Below are positions 36,901 to 49,515 of a stretch of DNA of 64,000 nt, piece after piece. This DNA is from Neckera pumila. Its lineage: Eukaryota > Streptophyta > Bryopsida > Hypnales > Neckeraceae. The stretch spans positions 26,412,108-26,476,107 of the forward strand of contig OZ018408.1 of NCBI GenBank assembly GCA_963969595.1, given 5' to 3'. Below the pieces are notes generated by a model, which was given only the letters and a program-made list of their open reading frames with translations, searched no databases and was not told the DNA's origin. Each line of letters starts with the position of its first letter. Positions within the stretch are counted from its first letter, which is position 1. The translations under genes and the position numbers were made by a program.

Positions 36901-39190
36901 TATCAAAATTTTATATTGAACTTGAGTTGTCAGTGATTTATTACATAAACTAATTATTATATTGATTTTGTATTTGATGTAATTACATTTTGTATCCCAA
37001 GGTCACTTCCTATTTCTAATAAGTCCCTATTGATTGCAATTTGTGACATTCTTTGTAACTTGGGAAACAAGTGTGCCCCTTGTTTTCAATAATGTATGGA
37101 CACTCATAATGAATACTGCCGATAATATAACGCCTACATTTGGACCAAAAAGTGTCACAAGAAACTAGATGTTGATTGAAGATGTTACACAATCAAAACA
37201 TGAGAGCCTATTTTGTTTTATGGTATAACTACATAGAATTTTGAAAAATTCACAACCTATTTCTGGTGTCCAAATAGTGCATGTTAAAGTGCTTTGAAAC
37301 TCCTTTTTAATTGATAATAAGATTTGACAAATAGTTTATGCTTAATTATACAAAATATACTAAATTGTAAGGAACCATAAATACTAACAATCATAAATGC
37401 ACAAACCTTGGTAGTTATCCATTCTACAGATGTAGTGGAGCAATTTCGGTAAATTCAAGTGGCAATTTGGTTTGTATATATGGCATATTTGTATTTGATG
37501 GCCCATAGAATATTTTTGGAATTTTATATATAGAAGTCTTTATTTCAAGTCAATGGTATCATACACTTCAAGCACTTTTTGTAGTAATATTTTTATCTAT
37601 TTTAAAAATTTCAATCAAAATATTCTTGGCTTCAACCTTTTGCTGACACCCGAATATTATACTTTAGAAATTTACAGATAAATACAACTCTAGCTTATAT
37701 AGTGTGCTCATTTATGAAAGTGTATTCAATAATTGTTGAAGTACAATTTGCCATTATAAACTAATTGCACCTTCTACAAACTTCATTTTCAAATCAATTT
37801 AAACATTGGAGATACAACACAAGATATGCAAAGGGGCTCTAAATTGACACAGTCAAAAGTAGTTAAAAAATTATTGATTCTTGTTACACTCAATGTGATC
37901 AAAATTGGTACATTATACTTGAATGACAAAGCATATTTGTAGACCTCAAAGACAATCATAGCATGGTTGATAGGCAGGTCTCTTGAAACTAGAAATGTAT
38001 AATATTGTAAGTAAGTATAAAGCACCATTGGCACAACTATGACAAATATTTAATTCTTTCTAAAAAATCATTTTTGATAGATGGCCGGATGAATGTTAAA
38101 GGAAATTGTCCTACAGTTTTTTTTAATTATAGAAATATTTTCCAAAATACTAGATATCTATTTTTAGAATTATCTTCCATCAAACTTATTCTACAAATTT
38201 AGCGCTGCACAAATTAATTCAATTTATAAAATAATTTGAATAATTTGAGCCAAAGTCACAATACTTTAGATTATTTGGATGAAAGTGATCAAACTAGTAT
38301 AAATCATTGGATGAAAGTTAGTAAGAATTGGATTGAAAGTTAGATGAGAATTGGATTAAATTCACAATGTTTGAATTGATATGAAATAGTGTAATAGACA
38401 ACACTATATTTTATATTTTTATCTAAAATGCTATAAACTTCTACTTTAATACTCTAATTATTGCGAGCAAGCATTATTCTTGAGGGGCCAATTCTAATGC
38501 CTAAAGGTAAGGTTTGTACAATTCTTAAATGACATTCAAGATTCCAAAAATCATAGGCACACACATTTATATGTCGAGTACTAGGCTTACTATTTGAAGC
38601 TTAAATAGCCTTGAAAATATTATTTAGGGTGTAGGGTTTGAAAGGTAAAATTGTTCTACAATCCAAGTTCTTGTAAAATCCCCAATTTTATAGTTGTCTT
38701 TGTTAGTAACTCCCAAACATGAAGCCAGTTATGCTATCGGATGCCAAGGCTAAACTTTGGCATGTCCAAAGATTGCAAGGTTAATCACTTGTTTGAAATT
38801 CTAAGAAAATCCATAAAATCCACATCAGAGGTTGCAGTTTTGGTACATCTTGCAAGTAGTATTAAAACTACCATGTTTTGAGGATCTTCTTAGCAAAGCA
38901 TTAGATTTTTGTTCGCTCACTCACCCACTAACCTAATCCTCCCATCAATCCATCAAACAGCCAAATATTTTCTTGCATGTTGGGACAACTCCAGCTTGTA
39001 TACCACATTTTGAAAGTATAAAAGAGTTTTACAGACAAATAGCTGGCATGTCCAAAAAATTGAACTACCGGTAGTTGTTTATTACTCATCGTAAAATAAG
39101 TCGTACTCCAAGTGAGCCTTCATGTTGAGCTCTTAGAGTTGCTGATTGCATCCAACGAAATTTGTTGCTCCTCAATGACAAGGCAAACCT
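36901..39190. other. AT-rich intergenic DNA, no gene seen
   Basis: No frame with a recognisable domain and no transposon ends identified. The right end grades into the probable 3' untranslated region of the EF-Tu gene. Confidence 0.5.
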
Positions 39191-39319
39191 TGTCAAACCA
39201 ACAATGAAATTCATGATGTGAAAATTTATATCTAAAGTGCTACAGCTGTGTCCCTAAAGGACCTACATCGCTGCTAACACATCCTCTTGCAGAACTGCAC
39301 TATTCCTAACCCTATCCGC

Positions 39320-42300
39320 TTAAGCCACTAGCTTTGAAATAACCCCAGCACCGACTGTCCTTCCTCCTTCTCGAAGAGCAAAGCGTTGTCCTGCAAACAA
39401 AACTCCACATAGAATAAGAAAATAAACAGTACTAAACAGGATAATAAGGAGTTTTAGAAAACACAATAGTGATCTACAATGTAGAGTCAGCTTCGCGAAG
39501 TGAGTTTCTGCGTCACAAGGAGATGGAAACTTACCATGTTCAAGGGGGCAAGGAATGATTAGTTCGAATTGGGCAGTCAAATTGTCTCCAGGCATGACCA
39601 TCTTGATGTGCTCTGGAAGCTCTACCTTTCCAGTGACATCAGCAGTTCGCAAGTAGAACTGGGGTCTATAGTTAGAAAAGAAAGCGGTATGTCGGCCTCC
39701 CTCTTCCTTGGTAAGAATGTAAACCTCTGCTTCGAACTTTGTGCTCGTCTTGACTGTATTAGGCTTGCACACGACCTGCACACCACCAATACACGGCAAT
39801 CAGAAAAAATCCAAATTCAATGAAATGATATCAAAAAATACGATTCCTTGCAATGTCATGATCAGATTGCAAAACTATCAAGTCGATTGTGAAGAAAATT
39901 TGGGGTTCTACCTGTTATTATGAGTCGTAGAAAATGTCCATTTTGAACAATGATAAAATAGTATCTCACCTGACCACGCTGCACTTCGTCTCGCTTAAGT
40001 CCACGAATCAGGAGACCTACGTTGTCTCCTGCCTGTACCAGCACCCCCCCTGGATTTCAGTACTGAGTTCAAACATAACCGTGCTCGAACAGATATTTAT
40101 ACCGAGGGAATAACTGCTCAAAAGATCTCCATATATGAGACCTCCATAAGACTCGGCAGACTTAACTAAACACAAAATAGCACAAAACTTACAATCAGAA
40201 TACTTTAAAGACACCCATCTCAAGTCTGATTAACAGATCTGCTATAACCATCTCAGCCACAAAAAACGACCGAGCAAGGTATGAGAAGGCTAGAATAAAA
40301 ACAGGACCTGGCCTTGATCCAATTGCTTCTTGAACATTTCAACACCAGTGACAGTTGTCTTGAGGTTAGGGCCCTGCAATACATGAAAAAACCAGAGAGA
40401 GTTCATTGGCAGAGCCTGAAAGGATAAACATTTCGAGTGAATACAATGAGAGAAATATAAATAATATGCATACCGAGCGTAGTCCAACAACTTCGACTTC
40501 CTCGCCCACTTTGACTACGCCTTGCTCCACACGTCCTGTCACCACGGTACCGCGCCCCTGATCACAAGAAATAAACTCGTCTGATGAATATACTCGTCTG
40601 ATGGCTAGGGTTCAGCCTTCCTATCTCACTAAATTTTTTGTTTAGAAATAAACAGCGTCAACATAGAGATACTCAATATGGCCTTAGCCATCAATCATTC
40701 CAAAACTACTATACTCTAAAATCGATAAAATTACAAACTACTAGGAACTTGCGCATCTACCCTGCAATCTGGAGCCTAATGATTAATCTCACCTGGATAG
40801 AGAATACATCCTCAATTGGCATAAGGAAGGGTTTCTCAAGGTTGCGCTTGGGTTCGGGAATGTACGAGTCTACGGCTTCCATCAACTTCAAAATCGACTT
40901 CTTTCCAAGCTCTTCATTTGTCCCTTGCAATGCAGCGAGAGCTGAGCCTCTAACAATAGGAATATCATCGCCTGGAAACTTGTAGAATGACAGCAACTCT
41001 GCACAAACATCGGCAGTCAGAGAATGTTCCACAAAATTTCCAGAAAACTTCGATGGATACTCAAAGCTAGCTCAATAAGCTTACCGCGCAACTCCATCTC
41101 CACAAGCTCCAACAACTCCTCGTCTTCCACAACATCCACTTTGTTCAAGAAAACCACCAATGATGGAACTCCGACCTGCCGTATTTGCCATGGAAGTGAA
41201 AACTTGAGACCTCAAGGCATCTTACTCATCTACTCATGTTTTGGAAGTGGTTGCATAACTATTATGACGGGGAAAACACATCCGACATTAAAATGAGAAC
41301 CTTAAAAATTTGGTTCGAGAATATCTACCAACCTGCCGAGCTAAAAGGATATGCTCTTTAGTCTGGGGCATAGGCCCATCTGGTGCTGAAACAACAAGAA
41401 TTCCACCATCCATTTGTGCAGCACCTGTAATCATATTCTGCAAAGGCAAACTGTATTACATCAGCCTCATCCTCTTTCAAGAGATCCTCTATAAGCAAGC
41501 GAGTCCTATTAAATGACCATAAAGAAGAAAGCAAAATCCGGGATTAGTATAATAGAGCCATGAACCTTACCTTCACGTAATCAGCGTGCCCTGGGCAATC
41601 AACATGGGCATAGTGACGTTTCTCTGTTTCATACTCAACATGCGCCTACACGAAATAAGTAACACCAATTAGTAAGAAGGACTTGAGCTAAACGGTCTTC
41701 ATATAAGCAGCTTCATAATGCACTTTATGTGATCAGCTTGAGCACTCTGGGAGTTCGTAAGGACAAATGTTCGAAAACAAAGAAGAGCTTACAGTGGCAA
41801 TGGTGATACCCCGTTGCTTTTCCTCTGGAGCTTTGTCGATCTCATCAAACGCAATTGACTTAGCCATACCCTCGTCGGCCAAAACCTGCTCAAAACAAAC
41901 ATGAACAAAGGGTCGGTCGAAAGTTGACTAATTATTTCAATCTAAAATTAGCAATACCTTGTATGGCAATCTCACAAAACAATGGACGAAGCGAAATCGA
42001 GGCAGACTAACCTTGGTAATTGCTGCTGTAAGAGTAGTCTTCCCATGATCCACATGTCCAATTGTTCCAATGTTCATGTGCGGCTTACTGCAAAATGCTC
42101 ACAAGAATACACAGTTATAAACCTCCAAGTGTAACCTTCAAGTGAAACGTCAGGATTCTTGCCCGCCAGTATAATAGGGAAAATTCACTGACTATCAACC
42201 AATAAGACATTGGGGATTAAATAACCAATTTTTGAGATCACAAATAGACGGCTTAAACAAAGGCCAAAAGAATAAGACTACAATTGTGCAGCCAATTTGA

Positions 42301-43418
42301 GAAAACTTGGCTGTAAATGAACACACTCCAATCCCTATGAACCTAAAGTTTAGATTCAGAAACCCTAGTAAACCCTGCTCCGTCAAGATATACAACAGCA
42401 TGAATAGCACGCGCCTGTAAAGTACATCTTATGAAACAGACTAAAATACCCTCTTCAAAGGCTTATTCATAGCACCGCAAACCAGAGCGATTTGCGTCGG
42501 TTAGTCTAAATGTTCAAATTTTGATACAAAATTGAACTAGAACGGCGGGTTTAAAGCCTTGTCAACATCATCTGAACCCTAGCCAGTCACCGTGATTTTC
42601 AATACTTTCAAGTTAGGAAGCGAATTATAGCTAATTAGAAGCGCATATTCACTGGCCACCCAATGTATCATTCACATGATTGACCAAGAAACAGAAAACA
42701 AACTGCTTGTTGGCTCCAGCTGTCATGTTTGCTGCACAGGTTTGACTGCTTGCTAAAATCTCATTTTCGAATGAGGAGGCGTCTTTTTAACAGCTTTCCA
42801 TCAAGATATCAATCATAACATTTGATAGAGAAATGAGCACAAAATCTCAATTTGAAACTACAATTGCAACCATCGATTATATCATACCAGAGTCTCTAAT
42901 ATCCATCGTTCCGGTTCAAAACCGAAATTATTAGATGGCCTTGAAGATAGGCTCGAAATACCAATACGCATCTCACAAAACCCTCACCAAACAGTCATGG
43001 AAAGGTAAAATAGCCACAATGCATGGCATTGGTAAATACTCGATTAATCGTTGACACTGAAAATCACTCCATTCTAGATGTAAAACAGCAATTGCACACG
43101 ATTTTAGGGCACATCAAATCTGGTGCGTATTCAAGGATCCAGCAAAGGAGAGGGATGAGCAAATGCAATCGAACGTGGTTTTGACGCAACGCACTTTCGG
43201 ATGAAGGTGGCCACTGTGCGGACGGACACCATCCCCTTCAAATAATTCCTCCATAGACTCAGCTCCTGAGACCTCCCAGACAAAGAATCCAATGCGCGAC
43301 TCCGGCTCTCAGCGGCAAGCCCGCACGAGTGGTACGAGCACACGGAGGAGCTGCTTTGTGGCAATACGAGCTTCAGCAACGACTGCGACCGCCGCGCGCG
43401 CGCTATCGCCGCTGCCAT
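39320..43418 (-). CDS. TUFM: Mitochondrial elongation factor Tu, 12 exons, 464 aa
   Basis: A GTPase that delivers aminoacyl-tRNA to the mitochondrial ribosome. Exons (minus strand, 5' to 3'): 43195-43418, 42012-42087, 41793-41885, 41571-41645, 41333-41437, 41085-41175, 40793-40998, 40474-40557, 40308-40373, 39970-40032, 39535-39775, 39320-39390; all GT-AG and in frame. The N-terminal ~70 residues are rich in Arg, Ala and Ser with few acids, as in a mitochondrial presequence; family identity begins at [17 protein letters not shown]. GTPase motifs: GHVDHGKT (85-92), a switch I ending RGITIAT, DCPGH and NKVD. Domains 2 and 3 follow ([31 protein letters not shown]), ending [14 protein letters not shown]. 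The first ATG in frame (43418) was chosen. It matches plant mitochondrial rather than chloroplast EF-Tu. Telo-boxes lie just upstream. Confidence 0.96.
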
Positions 43419-43478
43419 TGCCAAATTCTAACCTTCTCTTGCAAACACTCTTTCAATCAATCAATCAACGCTCCTCCC

Positions 43479-43487
43479 AAACCCTAA
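43479..43487 (+). promoter_or_regulatory. Telo-box near the EF-Tu start
   Basis: AAACCCTAA, 61 bp upstream of the EF-Tu ATG. Telo-boxes are known in promoters of plant translation-machinery genes, including elongation factors, which fits this gene. Activity is inferred. Confidence 0.5.
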
Positions 43488-43622
43488 TGCAGAGCCCCAG
43501 TTCCAAAGGCCCCTCTTCTCCGTCATGCATCGTTCACCACCGTGTGGCCACCCACGACAGATCGGGCAGTAGAAACTACTGAGGATAGTGCCATGAGCTC
43601 GAAGAAACGCTTGCTGAGCCTT

Positions 43623-43632
43623 AAACCCTAAA
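43623..43632 (+). promoter_or_regulatory. Second telo-box upstream of EF-Tu
   Basis: AAACCCTAAA about 200 bp upstream of the EF-Tu start codon and just outside the inverted duplication that begins near 43655. Confidence 0.45.
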
Positions 43633-43864
43633 CCCCTCTTCCTTTCCAAGCTCAGCCTCGAGTTTCCGGAAGGGCTCCTTCCATCTGGGCCCTTCAGATG
43701 GTTGGACGGTGGAGATGGGCTGGCCAGGTCTGGTTCGTTGCTTGGCTTGGTAACCTGGTTGCTTGGGTGAGTTTTGAGATGCCATGCCATGAACTGAATT
43801 GAATAAGCTCATTCAATAAACTCTCTTGCTTGGTGTCTGCTAAACTTATTCTTGGCTGGCTAGC

Positions 43865-44290
43865 TAAGGTAACTGCACCTATACCCAACCAGGGTCTGAA
43901 ACCCAATCTGTAGCATGCATGTATTTTCAACCAAAGCTAGAGCAGGTTTACAACCGAAGATTGGAATGCATTTTTTTCTCCTTTTCAATTTTGGAATTAA
44001 GAATGTCATGACACATGTCCTAAAGTGTTATAAAGTATGCGTAAAGTAGTGAGTGGGAAAGTAGTCTCTTGATTGATCGGAATTGGAAGACTCTAAACAT
44101 TGGGTTTGGGTTTGGCCTACTTTTTGGCTTCCAAAAATCACAATAATTTTAGTTTTGGGAATAAAATAACCAAAAATTACAATCTCCATATTTCCTATCT
44201 TCCTACTTAAGAAAAATTTGCACTGCTTTATACTGTTCATGATCTGATTCAAAATTGCTTAAATGATTGGGTACGGGTGCAGTTACCTTA
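43865..44290. mobile_element. TA-flanked MITE candidate (426 bp) in EF-Tu upstream region
   Basis: The ends are inverted repeats of about 26 bp: TAAGGTAACTGCACC followed by TATACCCAACC on the left, and the same word followed by CGTACCCAATC when read from the right. TA flanks both sides if the repeat is taken to start at AGGTAACTG. It is absent from the matching right arm, though about 25 bp also differ there. Superfamily not assigned. Confidence 0.65.
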
Positions 44291-44304
44291 CGTGTATAAC
44301 TTAA

Positions 44305-45037
44305 CCCTTGAACGCCGCGGACGCCATTCCATGGTGTTCCGATGACAATACTGTTGAGCTAAGAAGAGTTCAAAAGCATTTTTCATCTTCCTTTTTTTGT
44401 TGACCTTTCACATTGGGTTATGAAGAGTATCCGATTGACTTTGTACTCTTTCCAATTTTTGTCTTCACGGAAATGAGAAGCTACTAAAAAAAACGGATCA
44501 CAAAATATGCTATTTTAGAGTATTTTGGAAAGTTGTTGCTCCTTGCTTTAATCTAAAATTTCTCCACAAAAATGATATTTTTTGAGTTTGAGTCAAACTA
44601 ATAAAATGAAGGTCATCTACTCTAGTTTCTATTCCAATTTGAAATTTGAAAAAAATCCTAATATTGCATATTCTATTGCAATTTGAATACTGATTATATT
44701 TTCAATGTCTATTATTTTCTAATTATAGAATGATACGGAAAACAAATTTACACCATTAAGTTTGTCATTGTGATATACACATATAGTGAAATTTTCAGAT
44801 TTTTTAAAATATTTTCTATTTAATATGATTTTTCTTCACTTTGTCTTCAAAAATTCTTCAAAAGTTTAATTTCCCACAAAAAAATCTAAACTTATTTTGA
44901 AGTAAAGAAGACATGTACTTTCATCTCTAAAAAAAAAATATAAACTTTTTCACACATATCTAGTTGCATAATGGTAGCAAATTGAGTGATGGACAATGAG
45001 GTTTGAAATCAATGGTCATGGGTCCGTCATTTAGAGG
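44305..45037. mobile_element. TTAA-flanked element H (733 bp)
   Basis: TTAA lies directly outside both ends (44301-44304 and 45038-45041). The ends are CCCTTGAACGCCGCGG and, from the other side, CCTCTAAATGACGG, only weakly alike. The matching right arm of the inverted duplication has a single TTAA (47668-47671) at this position, so the insertion is defined by an empty site rather than by its ends. Confidence 0.7.
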
Positions 45038-45879
45038 TTAAGTAGGACACTAATTTCAGCCTACAAAGTGGGCTCAGACAGGATAATTTTAGGTGGTTCA
45101 CCGGGGATAAGAGTAAAACAAAAGAAATTATTTTGAGCCTTATTCTAGACCCCACCTAGCTAATTTAGGGGCTTTGATTGCAAATATGAATTCAAAATTT
45201 GCAAGACAATTTATGTGAAAAATAAAAGAAATTCAACATTTTTCCCAAGGTTAAAAAATCTTGCATTTTCACCCTTCATGGGACCGGTTTAGCGTCCCTC
45301 TTATTATAAAGTGATGAGGGTCACAATTTGATCATATTCAAACCGATTGTCCTCCCCAGTCTCTCAAAGAATTTGTTGTGAATTTTAATAATACAATCCA
45401 TCCTCAAATTGTCAATACCTTAATCCTAACCCTTTAATGTATATTAATAAATGCATTTGACATGTTTGATATATCACATTGTAAGATTTATAATATTTCA
45501 TACATAGTCATCAATGTTATAAAGGTATGACAAAAATCACAATATGATTTCAAGATGTTTACTTAAATTATAAACTTTATCATCATCAAGTTACTAATCC
45601 ATAAACTTTCTATCCCTACTATAGTTTATAAGATTTTCTCCAATGCTCTTGCATACTCTTGAATGTTCTTTTCTTCACATCTTAGGGAACACCTTGTCTT
45701 TGATTGATTCTTACTAAATTCCCTCGTTCAGTGCCAAATGTCTTCATTGTGCATAATATCACTATTTTTAGAGTGTTACATTTCAATCCACTACAACAAG
45801 TTTTATACAATTGATTGCCAATATATTATGTAAAAATCGTAACAAAATAGAGTTCAAAAATTTAGAGGTTAATGCAATT

Positions 45880-46812
45880 TTATTTTCTCCATTATATCAA
45901 TTGTGACTAATGTTAGTGACTTCTATTTAAGGGATTAGTGACATTAATCAAACTTGACATTTACTTTTAAGTTTAATGTCTCAATGACCATCTACCTAAA
46001 CACAACATTGTAATAATGAAAATTTGTCCCCATTTAATATTATTATTTTCATTGTATGAAAAATAAAAAATTCTTGTTTTTCATGTATGTTGGATTGATT
46101 GGCCAAAAGAACTTCATGTACAACATTGAATCAAGTTTTGTATAATGTGCAACATTTCAACCTATGAAACTATCATCTCACTGCATACCGAAAAAATTGA
46201 AGACACCCCTATAGAACAAATCTCAAATAAACCAATTCACTATTCTTTCAACCAATTGTAAAAGATTACAATATGAAAGTGTTGAATTTGTAATTAATTT
46301 TATTGAATTTTAGAAGTTTTATTCTATAAACTCATTTGAAAAATATCTATGCATTTTATTTGAAATTCCATTTGTATGGATGTCTTTTAATAAAGATGAC
46401 ATATATATTTATTAGAGTTGAATGTACATAAATGTTAAGAAACATCAGTTCATAATAGCTTCCGGTATTGCCTAAAGCCTTTAGACATTTACGGATTAAT
46501 GTCTACAACAATTTTAGAAATGAGTTCATTACACTTTTGAACTGAATTCACATTGCATGCACAATCTTTTGCACTTTAAATGTTTCACTTCCATTTTTTT
46601 TTTTAATCTTTAATTAAGATTAAGCTTTCAAAAAAATTAGTTTACAATTTACTAATGTGAGTACCCGCTGCTTTTGAGGTAAGGGACATTAGTCACATGT
46701 GAATTAGCAAGCTTTGAACATTCTTTAACTTCTTAGAACATATTCAAATAATACTCACTAATATACATTGGAATTGCCATAAACACACATATAATAATAC
46801 TTTGAACACATA
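45880..46812. other. Spacer of the inverted duplication
   Basis: About 930 bp of AT-rich DNA between the inverted arms. Its own edges carry weak inverted similarity (GACTAATGTTAGTGAC against GACATTAGTCAC). No gene is seen. Confidence 0.55.
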
Positions 46813-47912
46813 TAATTGCATTAATCCCTAAATTTTGAACTCTATTCCGTTACGATTTTTACATAATATATTGGCAATCAATTGTATAAAACTTGTTGTA
46901 GTGGATTGAAATGTAACACTCTAAGAATAGTGATATTATGCACAGTGAAGACATTTGGCATTGAACGAGGGAATTTAGTAAGAATCAATCAAAGACAAGG
47001 TGTTCCCTAAGATGTGAAGAAAAGAACATTCAAGAGTATTCAAGAGCATTGGAGAAAATCTTATAAACTATAGTAGGGATAGAAAGTTTATGGATTAGTA
47101 ACTTGATGATGATAAAGTTTATAATTTAAGTAAACATCTTGAAATCATATTGTGATTTTTGTCATACCTTTATAACATTGATGACTATGTATGAAATATT
47201 ATAAATCTTACAATGTGATATGTCAAACATGTCAAATGCACTTATTAATATATATTAGGGGGGTAGAATTAAGGTATTGACAATTTGAGGATGGATTGTA
47301 TTATTAAAATTCACAACAAATTCTTTGAGAGATTGGGGAGGACAATCCGTTTGAATATGATCAAATTGTGACCCTCATCACTTTATAATAAGAGGGACGC
47401 TAAACCGGTCCTACGAAGGGTGAAAATGCAAGATTTTTTAACCTTGGGAAAAATGTTGAATTTCTTTTATTTTTCACATAAATTGTCTTGCAAATTTTGA
47501 ATTCATATTTGCAATCAAAGCCCCCAATTAGCTAGGTGGGGTCTAGAATAAGGCTCAAAATAATTTCTTTTGTTTTAATTTTATCCCCGGTGAACCACCT
47601 AAAATCATCCTGCCTGAGCCCACTTTGTAGGCTGAACTTACTTTGTAGGCTGAATTTAGTGTCTTACTTAAATTATATGTATAGCAAGCAATCCAAGCAT
47701 AACTAGCTAGCCAAGAATCAATTTAGTAGACACCAAGCAAGAGAGTTTATTGAAAGAGCTTATTCAATTTAGTTTATGGCAAGGCATCTCAAAACTCATC
47801 TAAGCAACCAGGTTACCAAGCCAAGCAATGAACCAAACCTGGCCAACCCATCTCTACCATTCAACCATATGAAGGGCCCAGATGGAAGGAGCCCTTCTTG
47901 AAACTAGAGGTT
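46813..47912. repeat. Right arm of large inverted duplication (uninterrupted)
   Basis: Reverse complement of the left arm without its two insertions. Near 47625-47655 it has an extra tandem copy of about 18 bp (ACTTTGTAGGCTGAA). The outer part, 47672-47912, is a copy of the EF-Tu upstream region but carries no EF-Tu coding exon. Confidence 0.85.
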
Positions 47913-48482
47913 GATTGGAGACGAGGGTGGATGACTCTAATTTACCAATCTCACATTATTTTGAATTAGTGCAGGTTGAAATACTTGTTTGGAATGATTT
48001 CCCAGATTTGGCAGAAACAATTATGAAAAAATATTATTTTTTTAAATGTACTGTATGTGTGTAAAGTGCTAAAAATGAAAAAATTGGAAATTCTTAAAAT
48101 CAGATATAACTTGGATGGACGAAATATGAATTTGTTTCTCTTTAAATTGTGAATATCTTTCTTAGGATTTTGACGGAAAGTATACCCTTCAACCAATTGT
48201 GCTACCTAGGGATGTAGGTGAATAACTCTTTGTATGTCAAAATCTCATCTTTAAGGTACTGAACCTTATATTTTAAGTTAATTGAAATGTTTTGACAACA
48301 TTATGTTGAAGATGCAACAAATGCACCCTATTTCAAACGCATTGGTAGTCATTTTTGGTACAAGAAGTGTCAAGTATCTTATAATTAGTAGTTGGACCTT
48401 CTAAAATAAATTACCTGACATTAAATTTTTTTAGAAACTCCCAAAAATTCATCTTCAAAATTGTACTAACATTGAGGCAAAA
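47913..48482. other. Intergenic DNA, no gene seen
   Basis: AT-rich, short frames only. Confidence 0.5.
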
Positions 48483-48485
48483 AAG

Positions 48486-48846
48486 CATTAGAAGAAAACT
48501 GTATTGCTCTCCATATGCTCTCAACAAGCTCTCAACAAAATCTAGTTGATGTTTTTTGTAAGAAACACATTAGAAGAAAACTAGAAGAAAATTGCATTGA
48601 TTTGAACAAAACCAACTTGATGTGTTTGTTGTGTCCAACGCAAAATCTGTGTTTTTCAACTTCTTTCAACGCAGATTTTGCATTGGACACAACAAACACA
48701 TCGAGTTGGTTTTGTTCAAATCAATGCAATTTTCTTCTAGTTTTCTTCTAGTGTGTTTCTAATGAAAAGCATCAACTAGATTTTGTTGAGAGCTTGTTGA
48801 GAGCTTGTTGAGAGCCTATGGAGAGCAATGCAATTTTCTTCTAGTG
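48486..48846. mobile_element. CACTA-type foldback MITE (361 bp, TSD AAG)
   Basis: The ends are CATTAGAAGAAAACTG and, from the other side, CACTAGAAGAAAATTG. AAG flanks both ends (48483-48485 and 48847-48849). Nearly the whole element folds back on itself, with arms of about 170 bp. It shares TTGATGTGTTTGTTG and GCAAAATCT with the element at 10590-10772. Near the right end GAGAGCTTGTT is repeated in tandem. Confidence 0.82.
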
Positions 48847-48849
48847 AAG

Positions 48850-49515
48850 ATACTCCCTTCTTTTCCCAATAGCAAATAAACAAATAAAAATAGAATGATT
48901 TCTAGTTGAAAAATGCAATATATAAAGCAATTAGTGACTCGCACAATTAAACTTGAGAGTACAACAGTGCTCTTCTTCAATAGTGTCCATGAATTCTTCA
49001 TGTTCCCAAATAAATTTTCTTTTGTATGAAGTCCAAAGACACCCTCCTAGAACTGCTGAATAATCTTACGAGAATGTAGCGAACACCGAAGGCTTTAGGA
49101 TCAGAACAGCTCCTCCACAAGAATCCAAGAGCACCTATACAAGAATCCAAGTCCTACTCCTGTCCTGCTGGCTATGCTCTGCTACTGTTGCTCTTTCAAA
49201 TTCCTTTGCATAGTTGCTGTCAATGTCGTAATACCAAATAGAAAAGAAAAGCAGGAGAGCATGGCCAGGAGTAAAGATTTGGATTCCGCCTTCATACCAG
49301 TAGATCTATCGGAAACTCCATTAAGTTATATGTAATAATCAAAGGGCTTAATCTCTTGCTCTCTTAAAAGATCTCGAATCATATACGGTAAAGAGATGAG
49401 ACTTCTGTGTACTCCGGTTTATATGCCAGTGGGCCTGAACTAATCTCTTTTAGAAAAGCTGTAATGAGTTAAGATCATTCCTTTCCATAATTACAATCAA
49501 CTGTAAAAAACGAAA
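48850..49515. other. 3' flank of the RFWD3-like gene
   Basis: The GC content rises from about 49040, and this is probably 3' untranslated sequence of the neighbouring minus-strand gene. No frame with a domain is seen. Confidence 0.5.

Larger units (their letters stand above)
43655..45879. repeat. Left arm of large inverted duplication, carrying two insertions
   Basis: This arm matches 46813-47912 in reverse complement. The outer part (43655-43866) is the EF-Tu upstream region and is roughly 88% identical by eye; the inner part (45039-45879) looks close to 97% identical. Two elements interrupt it that the right arm lacks: 43865-44290 and 44305-45037. The spacer between the arms is 45880-46812. 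No coding frame. Confidence 0.85.

Noticed and set aside
43292..43930. Frames around the EF-Tu first exon and promoter
   Set aside because: Shadow or promoter frames; the spliced EF-Tu model explains the coding signal.
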